The notes: a model not told the origin generated them from the sequence alone. A stretch of 31,256 bases of DNA from Streptosporangiaceae bacterium (GCA_030045175.1 JASIBM010000177.1:1-31256); one strand, 5' to 3'; shown: positions 8,230 to 15,115, numbered from the stretch's first letter. Made by a program: numbers and translations.

Positions 8230-8906
8230 CCGCGACCGAACTGCGAACCCCGGAGCCTGCGTCCGCGTCGGCGCCCTCGGCCAGGCTGGCCGTCACCTCG
8301 CTGCGGCTGTCGTGGCTGTACCTGGTCAGCCGCCGGGTCCCAGCCGCCACCGGCCTGATCGCGGCGCTCGGCGTGGTGCTCTGGGCGGCGCTGCACTGGC
8401 ACTGGTCCATCGTCGGCGGCGCCGCCGCCCGCCAGGTCGTATTCCTGGTGATAGAGACTGGCACCGCGGCGGTGATCGCGGTCACCGCCCACGGCCCGTT
8501 CGGCGAGCCGGAACGGGCCACCGGACGCTGGCTGCCCTACCTGCGGCTGGGCGCGGCCATGCTGCTCGCCGCTGCCGCGGTGGGCACGCTGGCGGCAGGC
8601 GCGGCCGGCGGTCAGTTGCCTGGCGGCACCGAGGCCATGGCCCGCAACCTCACCGGGATGACAGGCATCGGCCTGCTGTCAGCCGCCGTGCTCGGCGGCG
8701 CGTTCGGCTGGGCGGGGCCGATGGCCTACCTGCTGGTCACCGAGGGGGCACTCGCCGGGAGGTGGACGACGCCCTGGATCTGGCCGGCCCGGCCCCCCGC
8801 CGACCTCGGCGGCGCGCTCTGCGCCTACGGCGTCTTCGCCGCCGGGATCGTGGTCCTGACCCTGCTCGGCCCCCGCGACGCCAGCCGCACTCAGCCAGCA
8901 ACCTGA
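8226..8906 (+). CDS. Integral membrane protein, probable second permease or accessory subunit of the ABC system
   Basis: 226 residues with about six hydrophobic spans. The soluble N-terminus (to about residue 30) is followed by LRLSWLYLVSRRVPAATGLIAALG. The start ATG overlaps the permease stop (ATGA). It is the last gene of the sigma-ABC operon; downstream lies a palindromic element at 8924-8955. No catalytic motif is visible and the function is inferred only from the operon. Confidence 0.7.
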   Translation: MTATELRTPEPASASAPSARLAVTSLRLSWLYLVSRRVPAATGLIAALGVVLWAALHWHWSIVGGAAARQVVFLVIETGTAAVIAVTAHGPFGEPERATGRWLPYLRLGAAMLLAAAAVGTLAAGAAGGQLPGGTEAMARNLTGMTGIGLLSAAVLGGAFGWAGPMAYLLVTEGALAGRWTTPWIWPARPPADLGGALCAYGVFAAGIVVLTLLGPRDASRTQPAT

Positions 8907-8923
8907 CAGCCCGGATTCGAGCG

Positions 8924-8955
8924 ATTATAGGACGAGAAGTAACTCGGCCTATAAT
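8924..8955. promoter_or_regulatory. AT-rich palindrome with a TATAAT box at each end; promoter/operator for the CHAT-TPR gene
   Basis: A 13-bp inverted repeat with one mismatch (8924-8936 and 8943-8955) surrounds a 6-base centre. The right arm ends in a perfect -10 hexamer TATAAT (8950-8955) facing the CHAT-TPR gene; the left arm carries the same hexamer facing the other way. No good -35 is visible at 16-18 bp, so an activator or a repressor binding the palindrome is plausible. Transcription would begin near 8962, giving a leader of about 60 bases to the ATG at 9023. It may also terminate the upstream operon, but there is no U-tract. Confidence 0.6.
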
Positions 8956-9022
8956 GGCCGGAAATGGCGCGTACCGCTGTGCCGACCGATCACGTGATTG
9001 CGCGCCAAGGTGCTGGGGCGGG

Positions 9023-10732
9023 ATGTCGCAGTGGGCACACCTGGACCTCGACGTGCTGTTCGAGCGGTCTGGGGATGGTTACCGTGCGCGGGTGGTCCGC
9101 TCGCCGGCTGGCGAGGGCCAGGTCGCCGATTTCGGGCTGCCCGTAACGGCGCTGGAACTGGAGAACCTCGCGCTCAAGATCGGCTGGCAGCGCGGCCAGA
9201 CCCGCAGCCGTCAGCAGGCACCACCAGTCGCCGCGGCCAAGCAGCTCGGCGGGCGGCTGTTCGGCACTGCGTTCGCAGGGACGGTCGGGGAGTGCCTGCG
9301 CCGCTCGGCAGAGCGCGCCGCGGATCAGGACGCGTCGCTGCGCATCAGGCTGCGGCTGTCGGCCTGCCCCGAGCTGGCGGACCTGCCCTGGGAACTGCTG
9401 TACGACGCTGGCGACGACTGGTTCCTGGCCCTGTCCGGCGCCACGCCGGTGATCAGGCACATGGATCTGCCGGCTCGGGCTCGCGCGGTGCCTGTGACGC
9501 TGCCGTTGCAGGTGCTGGCGATCAGGTCCGAGCCCGAAGGAATCCCGGCCCTGGACCTGGCCGCCGAGTGGGAGCAGGTCACCGCCGCGATCGGCGACCT
9601 GACCGCGACGGGCGCTGTCGCGGTTACCGAGCTGGCCGAGCCGACGCTCAGGGAACTGCGCCGAGCGCTGGCTGCCGACAAGTTCCACGTCCTGCACTAC
9701 ATGGGCCACGGGATCTTCGACGCCAAGCACGGCGGCGCGCTGGTGTTCACCGACCAGGCCGGGCGCGCCGCCCCGGTCACCGCCGAGAGCCTGGGCGTGC
9801 TGCTGCGCGATCACGCAAGCATGCGGCTAGCCATCATCAACGCCTGTGAGGCAGCCCGCGCCGACCCGGCCGACCCGTTCGCCGGGATCGCCGACACGCT
9901 CGTCCGTCGTGGCATCCCGGCGGTGATCGCGATGCAGTTCGAGATCAGCGACCAGGCCGCGATCGAGTTCACCCCGGCCCTGTACGGGACCCTGGCCGCC
10001 GGCTGGCCGATCGATGTCGCCGTCGCCGAGGCGCGCAAGGCGATCTACGCCATCAGCCCGGTCGAATGGGCCACCCCAGTGCTGTACCTGCGCGCCGACG
10101 ACGCCCGCCTATTCGACATCACCCAGCCCATGGACTCCGTGCCCGCCAGCGCGCCAGACCCGGCGACCGCAGCCACGCGCCATGCGGACGAGGGCGACCA
10201 GCTATTCGAGCAGCACGACTACGCCGCCGCCGAGGCCACCTACCGCCAGGCCATTGCCGCCGACCCTCAGCTCGCCCGCGCGCACGCTGGCCTAGGCGGG
10301 GCACTCAACCAGTTGCAGCGGTACACGGAAGCGGAAGCTGCGGCACGCGAGGCGATCCGGCTCGACCCTACCCACGCTCCAGCACAGATCACCCTCGGCA
10401 TCGCGTTGTTGAATCTGGAGTGCTATCCCGAGGCCGAGGCCGCCTACCGCGAGGCGGTCCGCCTCGACCCAACCGACGCCCAAAAACACACCTCCCTCGG
10501 CATCGTGCTGCTCCATCTGCAGCGCTACCCCGAGGCCGAGGCCGCCTACCGCGAGGCGATCTGCCTCGACCCAACCGACGCCCAAGCACACAACTTCCTC
10601 GGCATCGTGCTGTACGTTCAGAACCGCGACCCCGAGGCCGAGGCCGCCTATCGCGAGGCACTTCGCCTCGACCCAACCCTGACCGGGGTGCGCGACATGC
10701 TCGCCGTGATCGCGCGTCGCGCCAAGCGGTAG
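9023..10732 (+). CDS. CHAT-domain protease-like protein with C-terminal TPR repeats
   Basis: 569 residues. An N-terminal segment (1-110) precedes a CHAT domain (about 110-365), a caspase-like cysteine peptidase fold. The expected dyad is visible: H229 in HYMGHG and C275 in INACEA. LPWELLYD (121-128) is a typical CHAT stretch. After a Pro/Ala linker, five TPR-like 34-residue units run from about 383 to 560 with consensus PEAEAAYREAIRLDPTDA. I chose ATG 9023 because an earlier in-frame ATG at 8954 sits inside the TATAAT box. CHAT proteins with TPRs act as effectors or regulators in conflict and cell-death systems in other bacteria; whether this one is part of a defence module is inference. It converges on the AAA_14/DUF4143 gene. 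Confidence 0.9.
   Translation: MSQWAHLDLDVLFERSGDGYRARVVRSPAGEGQVADFGLPVTALELENLALKIGWQRGQTRSRQQAPPVAAAKQLGGRLFGTAFAGTVGECLRRSAERAADQDASLRIRLRLSACPELADLPWELLYDAGDDWFLALSGATPVIRHMDLPARARAVPVTLPLQVLAIRSEPEGIPALDLAAEWEQVTAAIGDLTATGAVAVTELAEPTLRELRRALAADKFHVLHYMGHGIFDAKHGGALVFTDQAGRAAPVTAESLGVLLRDHASMRLAIINACEAARADPADPFAGIADTLVRRGIPAVIAMQFEISDQAAIEFTPALYGTLAAGWPIDVAVAEARKAIYAISPVEWATPVLYLRADDARLFDITQPMDSVPASAPDPATAATRHADEGDQLFEQHDYAAAEATYRQAIAADPQLARAHAGLGGALNQLQRYTEAEAAAREAIRLDPTHAPAQITLGIALLNLECYPEAEAAYREAVRLDPTDAQKHTSLGIVLLHLQRYPEAEAAYREAICLDPTDAQAHNFLGIVLYVQNRDPEAEAAYREALRLDPTLTGVRDMLAVIARRAKR
10427..10690 (+). repeat. 102-bp near-identical DNA repeats encoding TPR units
   Basis: Cores starting at 10427, 10529 and 10631 are spaced exactly 102 bp (34 codons). 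Each shares a nearly invariant 29-base block, followed after a few bases by a shared CTCGACCCAACC. The unit beginning near 10325 is clearly diverged. DNA-level identity, including third codon positions, points to recent duplication or gene conversion within the TPR array. Confidence 0.9.
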
Positions 10733-10811
10733 GGCGACACTGTCGTCGGCTCGCTGGCGGGAGCCCATGGGGCAGATCACGGCGCGAGTTGGGTGTCGCG
10801 GATGGGTGCCT

Positions 10812-12056
10812 TCACAGCTCCCAGAGTGCGCTCGCGGGCATGGCGCGCAGCTTTGGTCCGAACGGCAGCGTCGTCGTGCCCGTGTAGAGCACGATGCCGG
10901 CAAGGAAGTCGTCGCCAAGCTTGCCGGCTAGTCGCCGCAGTCCGTTGAAGTCCTCGGACCTGACAGTCGACGCGGCCTTGACCTCGACGCCGACGACCTG
11001 GCTATGCCGGTTCTCAAGCACGGCGTCAACCTCGACCTTGTCGTGGTCGCGGTAGTGGTAGAGCTCGGCGAGCTCATAAGACCAAGTGAGCTGCCTCGCC
11101 AACTCGGAGATGACGAAGCCCTCGAGCAGCGGCCCGAACGGGGCGCCAGGACGACGCAGGGTGTGCGCGTCCAAGGCGAGCAGGCGCGCGGCTACCCCGG
11201 AGTCGACGAAGATCAGCTTGGGCGTGCCAGTCACGCGCGTTCCGAGGTTGCGCGACCAGCCAGGTATGCGCTTGATCAGGTAGACCGCCTCGAGCAGCCG
11301 CAGGTAGCGCGCCACCGTCGGGCGCGAGATCGCCAGCTCCGACTCGAGGCTGCCAGCGGGCACCAGCAGGCTGGATCGCGCGGCCAGCAGCCGGATCAGC
11401 ATGCTGAGCTGTGGCGCACGTTCGATCTCGGCAAGCTGCCTGACCTCGCGGTCGATGAGGCTCTGCACGTACGCGTCGAGAAAGCGCCCGCGTCGGCGCG
11501 GGTCGGTGCGGGCTACCGCTTCAGGAAGGCCGCCGCGCACGACGCGTTCCGCATAGTCGGCACGGGTGACCGCCGACTCGTGACGCAGATCTGGCCCAAG
11601 CCGGAACGCGGCGTCGACGAACCCGTCCGGAGTCCGTTCGATCTCTCCTTGCGAAAATGGCCACAGCTCGATCGTCTCCATACGGCCAGGCAAGGTGTCT
11701 GGCAGATCTCTCAGCGCCAGCAGTCTCGACGACCCTGTCAGCAGAAACCGCCCCGGGCGCGGGTCCGCGTCCACCGCCACCTTGATGGCCAGCAATAGCT
11801 CGGGCACTCGCTGTATCTCGTCGATAATCGTGAGGCCATCGAACGAGACGAACCCCACCGGATCCTCCTGCGCCGCCTGCCGGTCCTGGGGAATGTCAAG
11901 ATCCCGCCACTCGGTGGCCCGCTGCGCGGCGATCGCGCGCACAAGGGTGCTCTTGCCTGCCTGGCGGGCGCCGTTGACAAGCACCACCCTGGTGTCGGCG
12001 AGTGCATCGGCGATGGCCATCGAAGCGTGCCGCGGCACGAAGTCAGGGCGGGACAC
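10812..12056 (-). CDS. ATP-binding protein, AAA_14 ATPase plus DUF4143 C-terminal domain
   Basis: 414 residues. The N-terminal AAA_14 ATPase has Walker A GARQAGKST (29-37) and Walker B TIIDEIQR (76-83), then LLTGSSRLLALRDLPDTLPGR, a stretch typical of this family. A winged-helix-like segment (ISRPTVARYLRLLEAVYLIKRI) precedes the C-terminal DUF4143 part, which has VEVDAVLE and GVEVKA, a D...ExK pattern like PD-(D/E)XK nucleases. The cellular role of this widespread family is not established. The GTG start at 12056 lies six bases after a TATGAT -10 box, implying a leaderless mRNA. Its upstream region contains 20-22-bp repeats. It converges on the CHAT-TPR gene with a 79-base gap. Confidence 0.9.
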   Translation of the reverse strand: MSRPDFVPRHASMAIADALADTRVVLVNGARQAGKSTLVRAIAAQRATEWRDLDIPQDRQAAQEDPVGFVSFDGLTIIDEIQRVPELLLAIKVAVDADPRPGRFLLTGSSRLLALRDLPDTLPGRMETIELWPFSQGEIERTPDGFVDAAFRLGPDLRHESAVTRADYAERVVRGGLPEAVARTDPRRRGRFLDAYVQSLIDREVRQLAEIERAPQLSMLIRLLAARSSLLVPAGSLESELAISRPTVARYLRLLEAVYLIKRIPGWSRNLGTRVTGTPKLIFVDSGVAARLLALDAHTLRRPGAPFGPLLEGFVISELARQLTWSYELAELYHYRDHDKVEVDAVLENRHSQVVGVEVKAASTVRSEDFNGLRRLAGKLGDDFLAGIVLYTGTTTLPFGPKLRAMPASALWEL

Positions 12057-12062
12057 CCGACG

Positions 12063-12068
12063 ATCATA
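12063..12068 (-). promoter_or_regulatory. -10 box for leaderless AAA_14/DUF4143 transcript
   Basis: TATGAT on the minus strand, followed after six bases by the GTG start codon (12054-12056), a spacing typical of actinobacterial leaderless promoters. The -35 position falls in the first of the repeats described at 12085-12165; no consensus -35 is seen. Confidence 0.55.
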
Positions 12069-12084
12069 CCTAGCCTGATGTTCG

Positions 12085-12165
12085 TTTCGCGAGCAGTTGG
12101 CTTACGTTTCGCGGCAACTTGTCTTTCGATATGCGACAAGATCATTTTCGATACGCGACAAGATC
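12085..12165. repeat. Direct repeats (iteron-like) upstream of the AAA_14/DUF4143 gene
   Basis: Two 20-bp copies starting TTTCGATA (12124-12143 and 12146-12165) differ at one base and are 22 bp apart. Two weaker copies starting TTTCGCG lie at 12085 and 12107, also 22 bp apart. All read in the same direction and end next to the -10 box of the minus-strand gene. Two helical turns of spacing suggests a protein bound on one DNA face, probably a regulator of this gene. It is too short to be a CRISPR array. Confidence 0.7.
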
Positions 12166-12194
12166 GCTTGCGAGCCGGCTGGTCGCACCTGGCG

Positions 12195-12908
12195 CTACGT
12201 TCCTTCCGTGACCGGCGCAGGCGCCTCGGTCGCGGCCGGCCGCCTGGCGATGACGTAGCCGGCGGCCAGCGCGATCCACAGCATCTCGATGCCGAGAAAG
12301 ATCCGCTCGTACAGTCCCCCCGGAGCATGCTTGTGCCCGAACGCGGTGCCAAGCAGCAAGAACGCGGCGGCTCCCGCGATCGACACGCCGAGCAACACGG
12401 CGCCGGCGGAACGCCAGTCCGGGTCGGACCGCAGGCTTACGGAGATCAAGATGGCACCGATCGCGACGCAGGGGAACGCGATCAGGGCCAGCACGATGTG
12501 CACGGCCCCGCTGCCGTGCACCGGCTGCCCTTCCAGGTCGTCGGCGAAGAACGCGAGCAGCCCCGAGCAAATCGCCCAGGTGACGAGCAGGGCCACCCCC
12601 GCACGGGCGCGGCCGTCGAGCCGGGGGGCGCGCGACAACGCGGCGCGCGACAACGCGGCGCGCGATAGGGCGACGGCCACGGCGAGGGACACGGCGCAGC
12701 GCAGCAGGAAGTTCAGGTCCATCACCCAGTACCACGGGCCGCGGCCGTAGTCGCTCTCGGCGTTGTATAGCAGGCTGTAGCCGGGCCGCAGGAACTTCAG
12801 CAACACGTCAATCGCCACGTAGACGACCACGCCCGCGAGCGCGAACCAGGCCAGGGCCTCGACCCGGACCCGACGGCTACTCTTCGCCTCAAGGACCGCC
12901 GTATCCAC
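12195..12908 (-). CDS. DUF998-family integral membrane protein
   Basis: About 237 residues from the GTG at 12908, chosen because GGGGG lies five bases upstream; a TTG at 12947 would add 13 residues. It has roughly six hydrophobic spans and the family-typical stretch SDYGRGPWYWVMDLNFLLR between the first and second. A 15-bp tandem repeat (12627-12665) encodes the SRAALSRAALSRA segment in a loop, likely a slippage expansion. It is divergent from the MarR gene with a 66-base shared promoter region, so it is a plausible target of that regulator. Function of DUF998 proteins is not known to me. Confidence 0.8.
   Translation of the reverse strand: MDTAVLEAKSSRRVRVEALAWFALAGVVVYVAIDVLLKFLRPGYSLLYNAESDYGRGPWYWVMDLNFLLRCAVSLAVAVALSRAALSRAALSRAPRLDGRARAGVALLVTWAICSGLLAFFADDLEGQPVHGSGAVHIVLALIAFPCVAIGAILISVSLRSDPDWRSAGAVLLGVSIAGAAAFLLLGTAFGHKHAPGGLYERIFLGIEMLWIALAAGYVIARRPAATEAPAPVTEGT
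12627..12665. repeat. 15-bp tandem repeat inside the DUF998 gene
   Basis: Copies at 12627-12641 and 12642-12656 are identical and a partial third copy runs to 12665. They encode repeated SRAAL on the minus strand. In-frame unit length keeps the gene open. Confidence 0.9.
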
Positions 12909-12950
12909 CGTAACCCCCAGCTTGTCGTCTCGAAGATAGGCAACCAAGTT

Positions 12951-12968
12951 GCATAACGGCAGTATGCT
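12951..12968. promoter_or_regulatory. Candidate MarR operator over a leaderless promoter
   Basis: GCATA (12951-12955) and TATGC (12963-12967) form an inverted repeat with a 7-base centre. The right arm overlaps a -10 box TATGCT (12963-12968), which is six bases before the marR ATG, so the transcript is probably leaderless. An operator here would let the MarR protein control itself and the divergent membrane gene. Confidence 0.5.
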
Positions 12969-12974
12969 GGGATC

Positions 12975-13448
12975 ATGCCCGCTTCGTCAAGTGGCCAGTA
13001 CCCGTTCGGTGACCTCCTGGCGCTGGCGCGCCAGTCGTGGCTCGGCGAGATGGCAGACCGTCTGGCCGAACTGGGCTATCACGACTATCGCCGGAGCGAC
13101 GCGGCCGTCACTCGGCTGCTGCGGCGAGGGCCGGCCTCGATCGGCCGGCTCGGCACCGTGCTGGGCGTGACCAGGCAGGCAGCTAAGAAGGTCGCCGACG
13201 GCCTGCGGCAGCGGGGCTTCGCGACCACCGAGCGCGACCCGCGCGACTCCCGCCAGCACAACGTCATCCTGACCCAGGCCGGCCAGGACTACGCCCAGGC
13301 GGTCAGCGAGGTCATCGGGCAGCTCAATCGCGAGGTGAGCGAGCGAGTGAGCCCGGCTCAACTCGCCGCGGCGGACGCGGTCCTGCGCGCCGCCCTGTTC
13401 ACCGACGGCGCCAGGCGGCGCGCCCAGCGGCTGCCGCCTCCCGCCTGA
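12975..13448 (+). CDS. MarR-type winged-helix transcriptional regulator
   Basis: 157 residues. The central winged helix is visible: SDAAVTRLLRRGPASIGRLGTVLGVTRQAAKKVADGLRQRG (recognition helix about 65-80), followed by the wing ERDPRDSRQHNVILTQAG, whose DxRxxR-like loop is characteristic of MarR proteins. N- and C-terminal helices would form the dimer. The ATG at 12975 follows a TATGCT box by six bases. It is divergent from the DUF998 gene, and regulation of that gene and of itself is the simplest guess. No ligand can be predicted. Confidence 0.85.
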   Translation: MPASSSGQYPFGDLLALARQSWLGEMADRLAELGYHDYRRSDAAVTRLLRRGPASIGRLGTVLGVTRQAAKKVADGLRQRGFATTERDPRDSRQHNVILTQAGQDYAQAVSEVIGQLNREVSERVSPAQLAAADAVLRAALFTDGARRRAQRLPPPA

Positions 13449-13600
13449 CGCACCCACGGAGCCGGCCTGCCTAACCCGCGAAATCCGATCCGTTGACACC
13501 GGCATTGTTCGCTGACCGGGCCGCCAGATCGTTCATCTCCGCCGCGCCCAGCGTCATGCCGATGATCGTCGGCCGCGCATCGATGTGATGTCCGCTCGCG

Positions 13601-13606
13601 TACGGT
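13601..13606 (+). promoter_or_regulatory. -10 box for the VOC gene
   Basis: TACGGT fits the actinobacterial TAnnnT -10 pattern and ends seven bases before the GTG start at 13614, suggesting a leaderless transcript. No consensus -35 is visible. A TTGACA at 13492-13497 has no matching -10. Confidence 0.4.
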
Positions 13607-13613
13607 AGGCGCT

Positions 13614-13997
13614 GTGACACACCACAGCAGGCTGAGCGTCGTCGTCATAGACGTCCCGCCGGTCGACCACGACCGCGAGCTTGAGTTCTGGCAAGCGGCC
13701 GTTGGCCAGCCACTCACGCAGCTCGAGCGGTTCCCCGAGTACCACGGTGCCGAGCTGGCAGGGTCACGGGGCGAGCTGCTCGTCCAGAGGATCGGGGCAG
13801 GACCGGCGCGCATGCACGTGGACATCCACACCGACGACCTGGCTGCCGAGGTCGCCAGGCTGGAGGCGCTCGGCGCGGAACGAGTGGGCGCCGAGCACTC
13901 CTGGCAGGTGATGCGCGATCCCGCTGGCCTGCTGTTCTGCGTGGTGCCCGACCTGCCGGGGACCCTCACTGCCGATAACTCCCACCACTGGGACTGA
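13614..13997 (+). CDS. VOC-fold (glyoxalase/bleomycin-resistance-like) protein
   Basis: 127 residues, a single-module VOC protein with two beta-alpha-beta-beta-beta halves: LSVVVIDVPPVDHDRELEFWQAAVG at the start, then ARMHVDIHTDDLAAEVARLEALGAERV and WQVMRDPAGLLFCVVPD. HVDIHTDD supplies a likely metal or substrate residue. These folds cover dioxygenases, isomerases and drug-binding proteins and the specific reaction cannot be told. The GTG start is near TANNNT box at 13601. It lies downstream of the MarR gene on the same strand but separated by 165 bases with its own likely promoter. Confidence 0.8.
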   Translation: MTHHSRLSVVVIDVPPVDHDRELEFWQAAVGQPLTQLERFPEYHGAELAGSRGELLVQRIGAGPARMHVDIHTDDLAAEVARLEALGAERVGAEHSWQVMRDPAGLLFCVVPDLPGTLTADNSHHWD

Positions 13998-14148
13998 CCA
14001 GGTCTGGCGCAGTGAAACGGACCGGCAAAATGGGCTATCCGGTCACGACCCCGGGGGCCTGGCGATATGGTGCGGCCTTGACCGAGCCAGATCTGTCCCA
14101 TGGGTCACTTAGCTATCTCACGTCACAATCTGTCGTGGCCATGACCTA

Positions 14149-14195
14149 GTGAATGGCGCTTTGGTCCGATCGCTCCGGACCAATGTCACATTCAC
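14149..14195. other. 47-bp imperfect inverted repeat in the VOC-ssrA intergenic region
   Basis: Outer arms GTGAATG (14149-14155) and CATTCAC (14189-14195), a 5/5 internal loop, inner arms TTGGTCCG (14161-14168) and CGGACCAA (14176-14183), and a 7-base loop. It lies between the convergent VOC and tmRNA genes, so it may be a bidirectional terminator. It lacks a T-run on either side. Confidence 0.5.
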
Positions 14196-14364
14196 CAGGC
14201 CAACGGGCATCGGAGTGAACGGGATAAAAAGGGTGATGGTGATGAAACGGCGAATGGCCGGGCGATGCCCGGCACCGGGGGTTCCAGGGGGTCGCCCCCC
14301 TGGGCAGATACCGCGGCCTGCGGGGAAGGCGACCGAAGGCCGCCGACCAGCAGGCGCCGGCTCG
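14196..14364 (-). terminator. Probable tmRNA downstream termination region with two strong hairpins
   Basis: On the minus strand beyond the tmRNA 3' end there are two GC-rich hairpins: arms 14284-14291/14296-14303 (8 bp, 4-base loop) and 14257-14263/14267-14273 (7 bp, 3-base loop). A TTTTT run follows at 14225-14229. The first resembles the palindromes found inside the glutamate dehydrogenase gene and at 30609-30627. Which hairpin terminates is not decidable by eye. Confidence 0.45.
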
Positions 14365-14730
14365 TGGAGGTGGCGGGAATCGAACCCGCGTCCTTCGGTA
14401 CATCTCCAGGGCTTCTCCGGGCGCAGCCTGCTCTGCTTTCTCAGCCCCGGCGGTCACGCAGGCAAGCCGCCGACGGGCTCAGTCGCTGTTTAGTGTCCCG
14501 GGTGGCCCCGCGACCGGGCCAAGCGGTTGATCCTCCTCGTTGACGCCAGGCACCGGGCCGGAGGAACTCCCGGACTGACGGTCTCTAAGCTCGCTTAGGC
14601 AGCGAGGGCGAGACTAGTGCGCGATGTGTTGGCACTTATTGGTTGCGGCGACAGGATTTGCGAGGTCATCTCCGCCACCCTCGGCCCGCTTCACCTGGAT
14701 CAACTACCGAAGTCGAAGCCAGTCACCCCC
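14365..14730 (-). ncRNA. ssrA: tmRNA (transfer-messenger RNA)
   Basis: A 366-base gene. The 5' end GGGGGUG (14724-14730) pairs with the 3' CACCUCC (14366-14372) to make a seven-pair acceptor stem with one G-U. The conserved GACTGGCTTCGACTTCGG follows the 5' end. The T arm GCGGG-TTCGATT-CCCGC and the discriminator A (14365) close the tRNA-like domain. The tag reading frame runs from GCC at 14633 to TAA at 14595 and encodes ANTSRTSLALAA, ending in the degradation signal LALAA typical of actinobacteria. The CCA tail is not encoded: the genome reads CGA after the discriminator, so CCA must be added by nucleotidyltransferase. It acts with SmpB (17550) to free stalled ribosomes. Confidence 0.97.
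14595..14633 (-). other. tmRNA tag-peptide reading frame (ANTSRTSLALAA)
   Basis: Twelve codons from a GCC resume codon, preceded by CAATAAGT, to TAA. The charged alanine of tmRNA precedes this tag on the rescued protein. The final LALAA is the protease recognition signal. Confidence 0.92.
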
Positions 14731-14746
14731 TATGCAGTTTTCACCG

Positions 14747-14774
14747 ATCATACTCAGCGAGCATGTCTCGGCAA
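14747..14774 (-). promoter_or_regulatory. ssrA promoter
   Basis: TTGCCG (14774-14769) and TATGAT (14752-14747) with a 16-base spacer. Initiation near 14740 would give about ten extra 5' bases for RNase P to remove before G14730. Confidence 0.65.
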
Positions 14775-14888
14775 GCCATCGCGAGGCCGCCCTGAGCCGC
14801 CCACGCGACCAAGGGAAAACGCCAGCCGTCGCCTCGAGATTCCCGGGCGCAGGCTCGGCCCGCGGCGCTGCGGGTCCAGCGACCGGCA

Positions 14889-14938
14889 GGAAGACAAGAC
14901 GCGCTGGAAGACAAGACGCGCTGGAAGACAAGACGCCC
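14889..14938. repeat. 17-bp tandem repeat, about 2.9 copies
   Basis: Copies start at 14889, 14906 and 14923, each GGAAGACAAGACGC followed by GCT in the first two. On the minus strand they repeat the T-rich tail TTGTCTTCC that follows the terminator-like hairpin at 14932-14985, so the tail of the terminator has been copied. Confidence 0.9.
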
Positions 14939-14985
14939 GGTGTTCCACACGCCGCCCCCCAACGGCGATGGGCACACCGGGCGTC
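14932..14985 (-). terminator. Terminator-like hairpin between the PBP-like gene and ssrA
   Basis: A perfect 12-bp stem (14932-14943 with 14974-14985) with a nested 5-bp hairpin (14950-14954 with 14963-14967). On the minus strand it is followed by TTGTCTTCC, a weak U-rich tail. It would end transcription from the smpB/PBP-like operon or from the candidate RNA at 14994-15115. Confidence 0.5.
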
Positions 14986-14993
14986 TCCAGGGT

Positions 14994-15115
14994 GATGAGA
15001 AGCCCCTGCGGACGCTGGCGGTGGCCGAAGATGCGCCCGCAGGGGCTCGACCGGCAGGGTCGGGGCCGGTCCCAATGGTCCAGGCCTCCCCCGAGATGAG
15101 GCCCGGCTTCTCATC
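14994..15115 (-). ncRNA. Candidate structured RNA (multi-helix junction), unassigned
   Basis: The 122 bases are closed by complementary ends (14994-15004 with 15105-15115, 11 bp). Inside are three hairpins: 15001-15011 with 15037-15047 (11 bp; shares four bases with the closing helix, which then shortens to seven), GACCGGC with GCCGGTC near 15049-15071, and GGCCTC with GAGGCC near 15082-15103. This is more structure than a random GC-rich spacer usually shows, and the next feature on the minus strand is a terminator-like hairpin. I matched it to no known RNA family. Strand is uncertain because the helices also form on the plus strand. Confidence 0.3.

Noticed and set aside
8033..9022. Upstream extension of the CHAT-TPR frame
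   Set aside because: It runs through the two membrane genes antiphase and across the TATAAT promoter; the real protein starts at 9023.
12085..12165. CRISPR array
   Set aside because: Repeats are 20 bp with 2-base gaps, not repeat-spacer units, and there are no cas genes.
13492..13497. TTGACA as a -35 for the VOC gene
   Set aside because: No -10 hexamer at 16-18 bp; TACGGT at 13601 fits better.
14366..14400. A stand-alone tRNA on the minus strand (T arm and acceptor visible)
   Set aside because: No anticodon arm is adjacent; the 5' partner of the acceptor lies 350 bases away, as expected for tmRNA.
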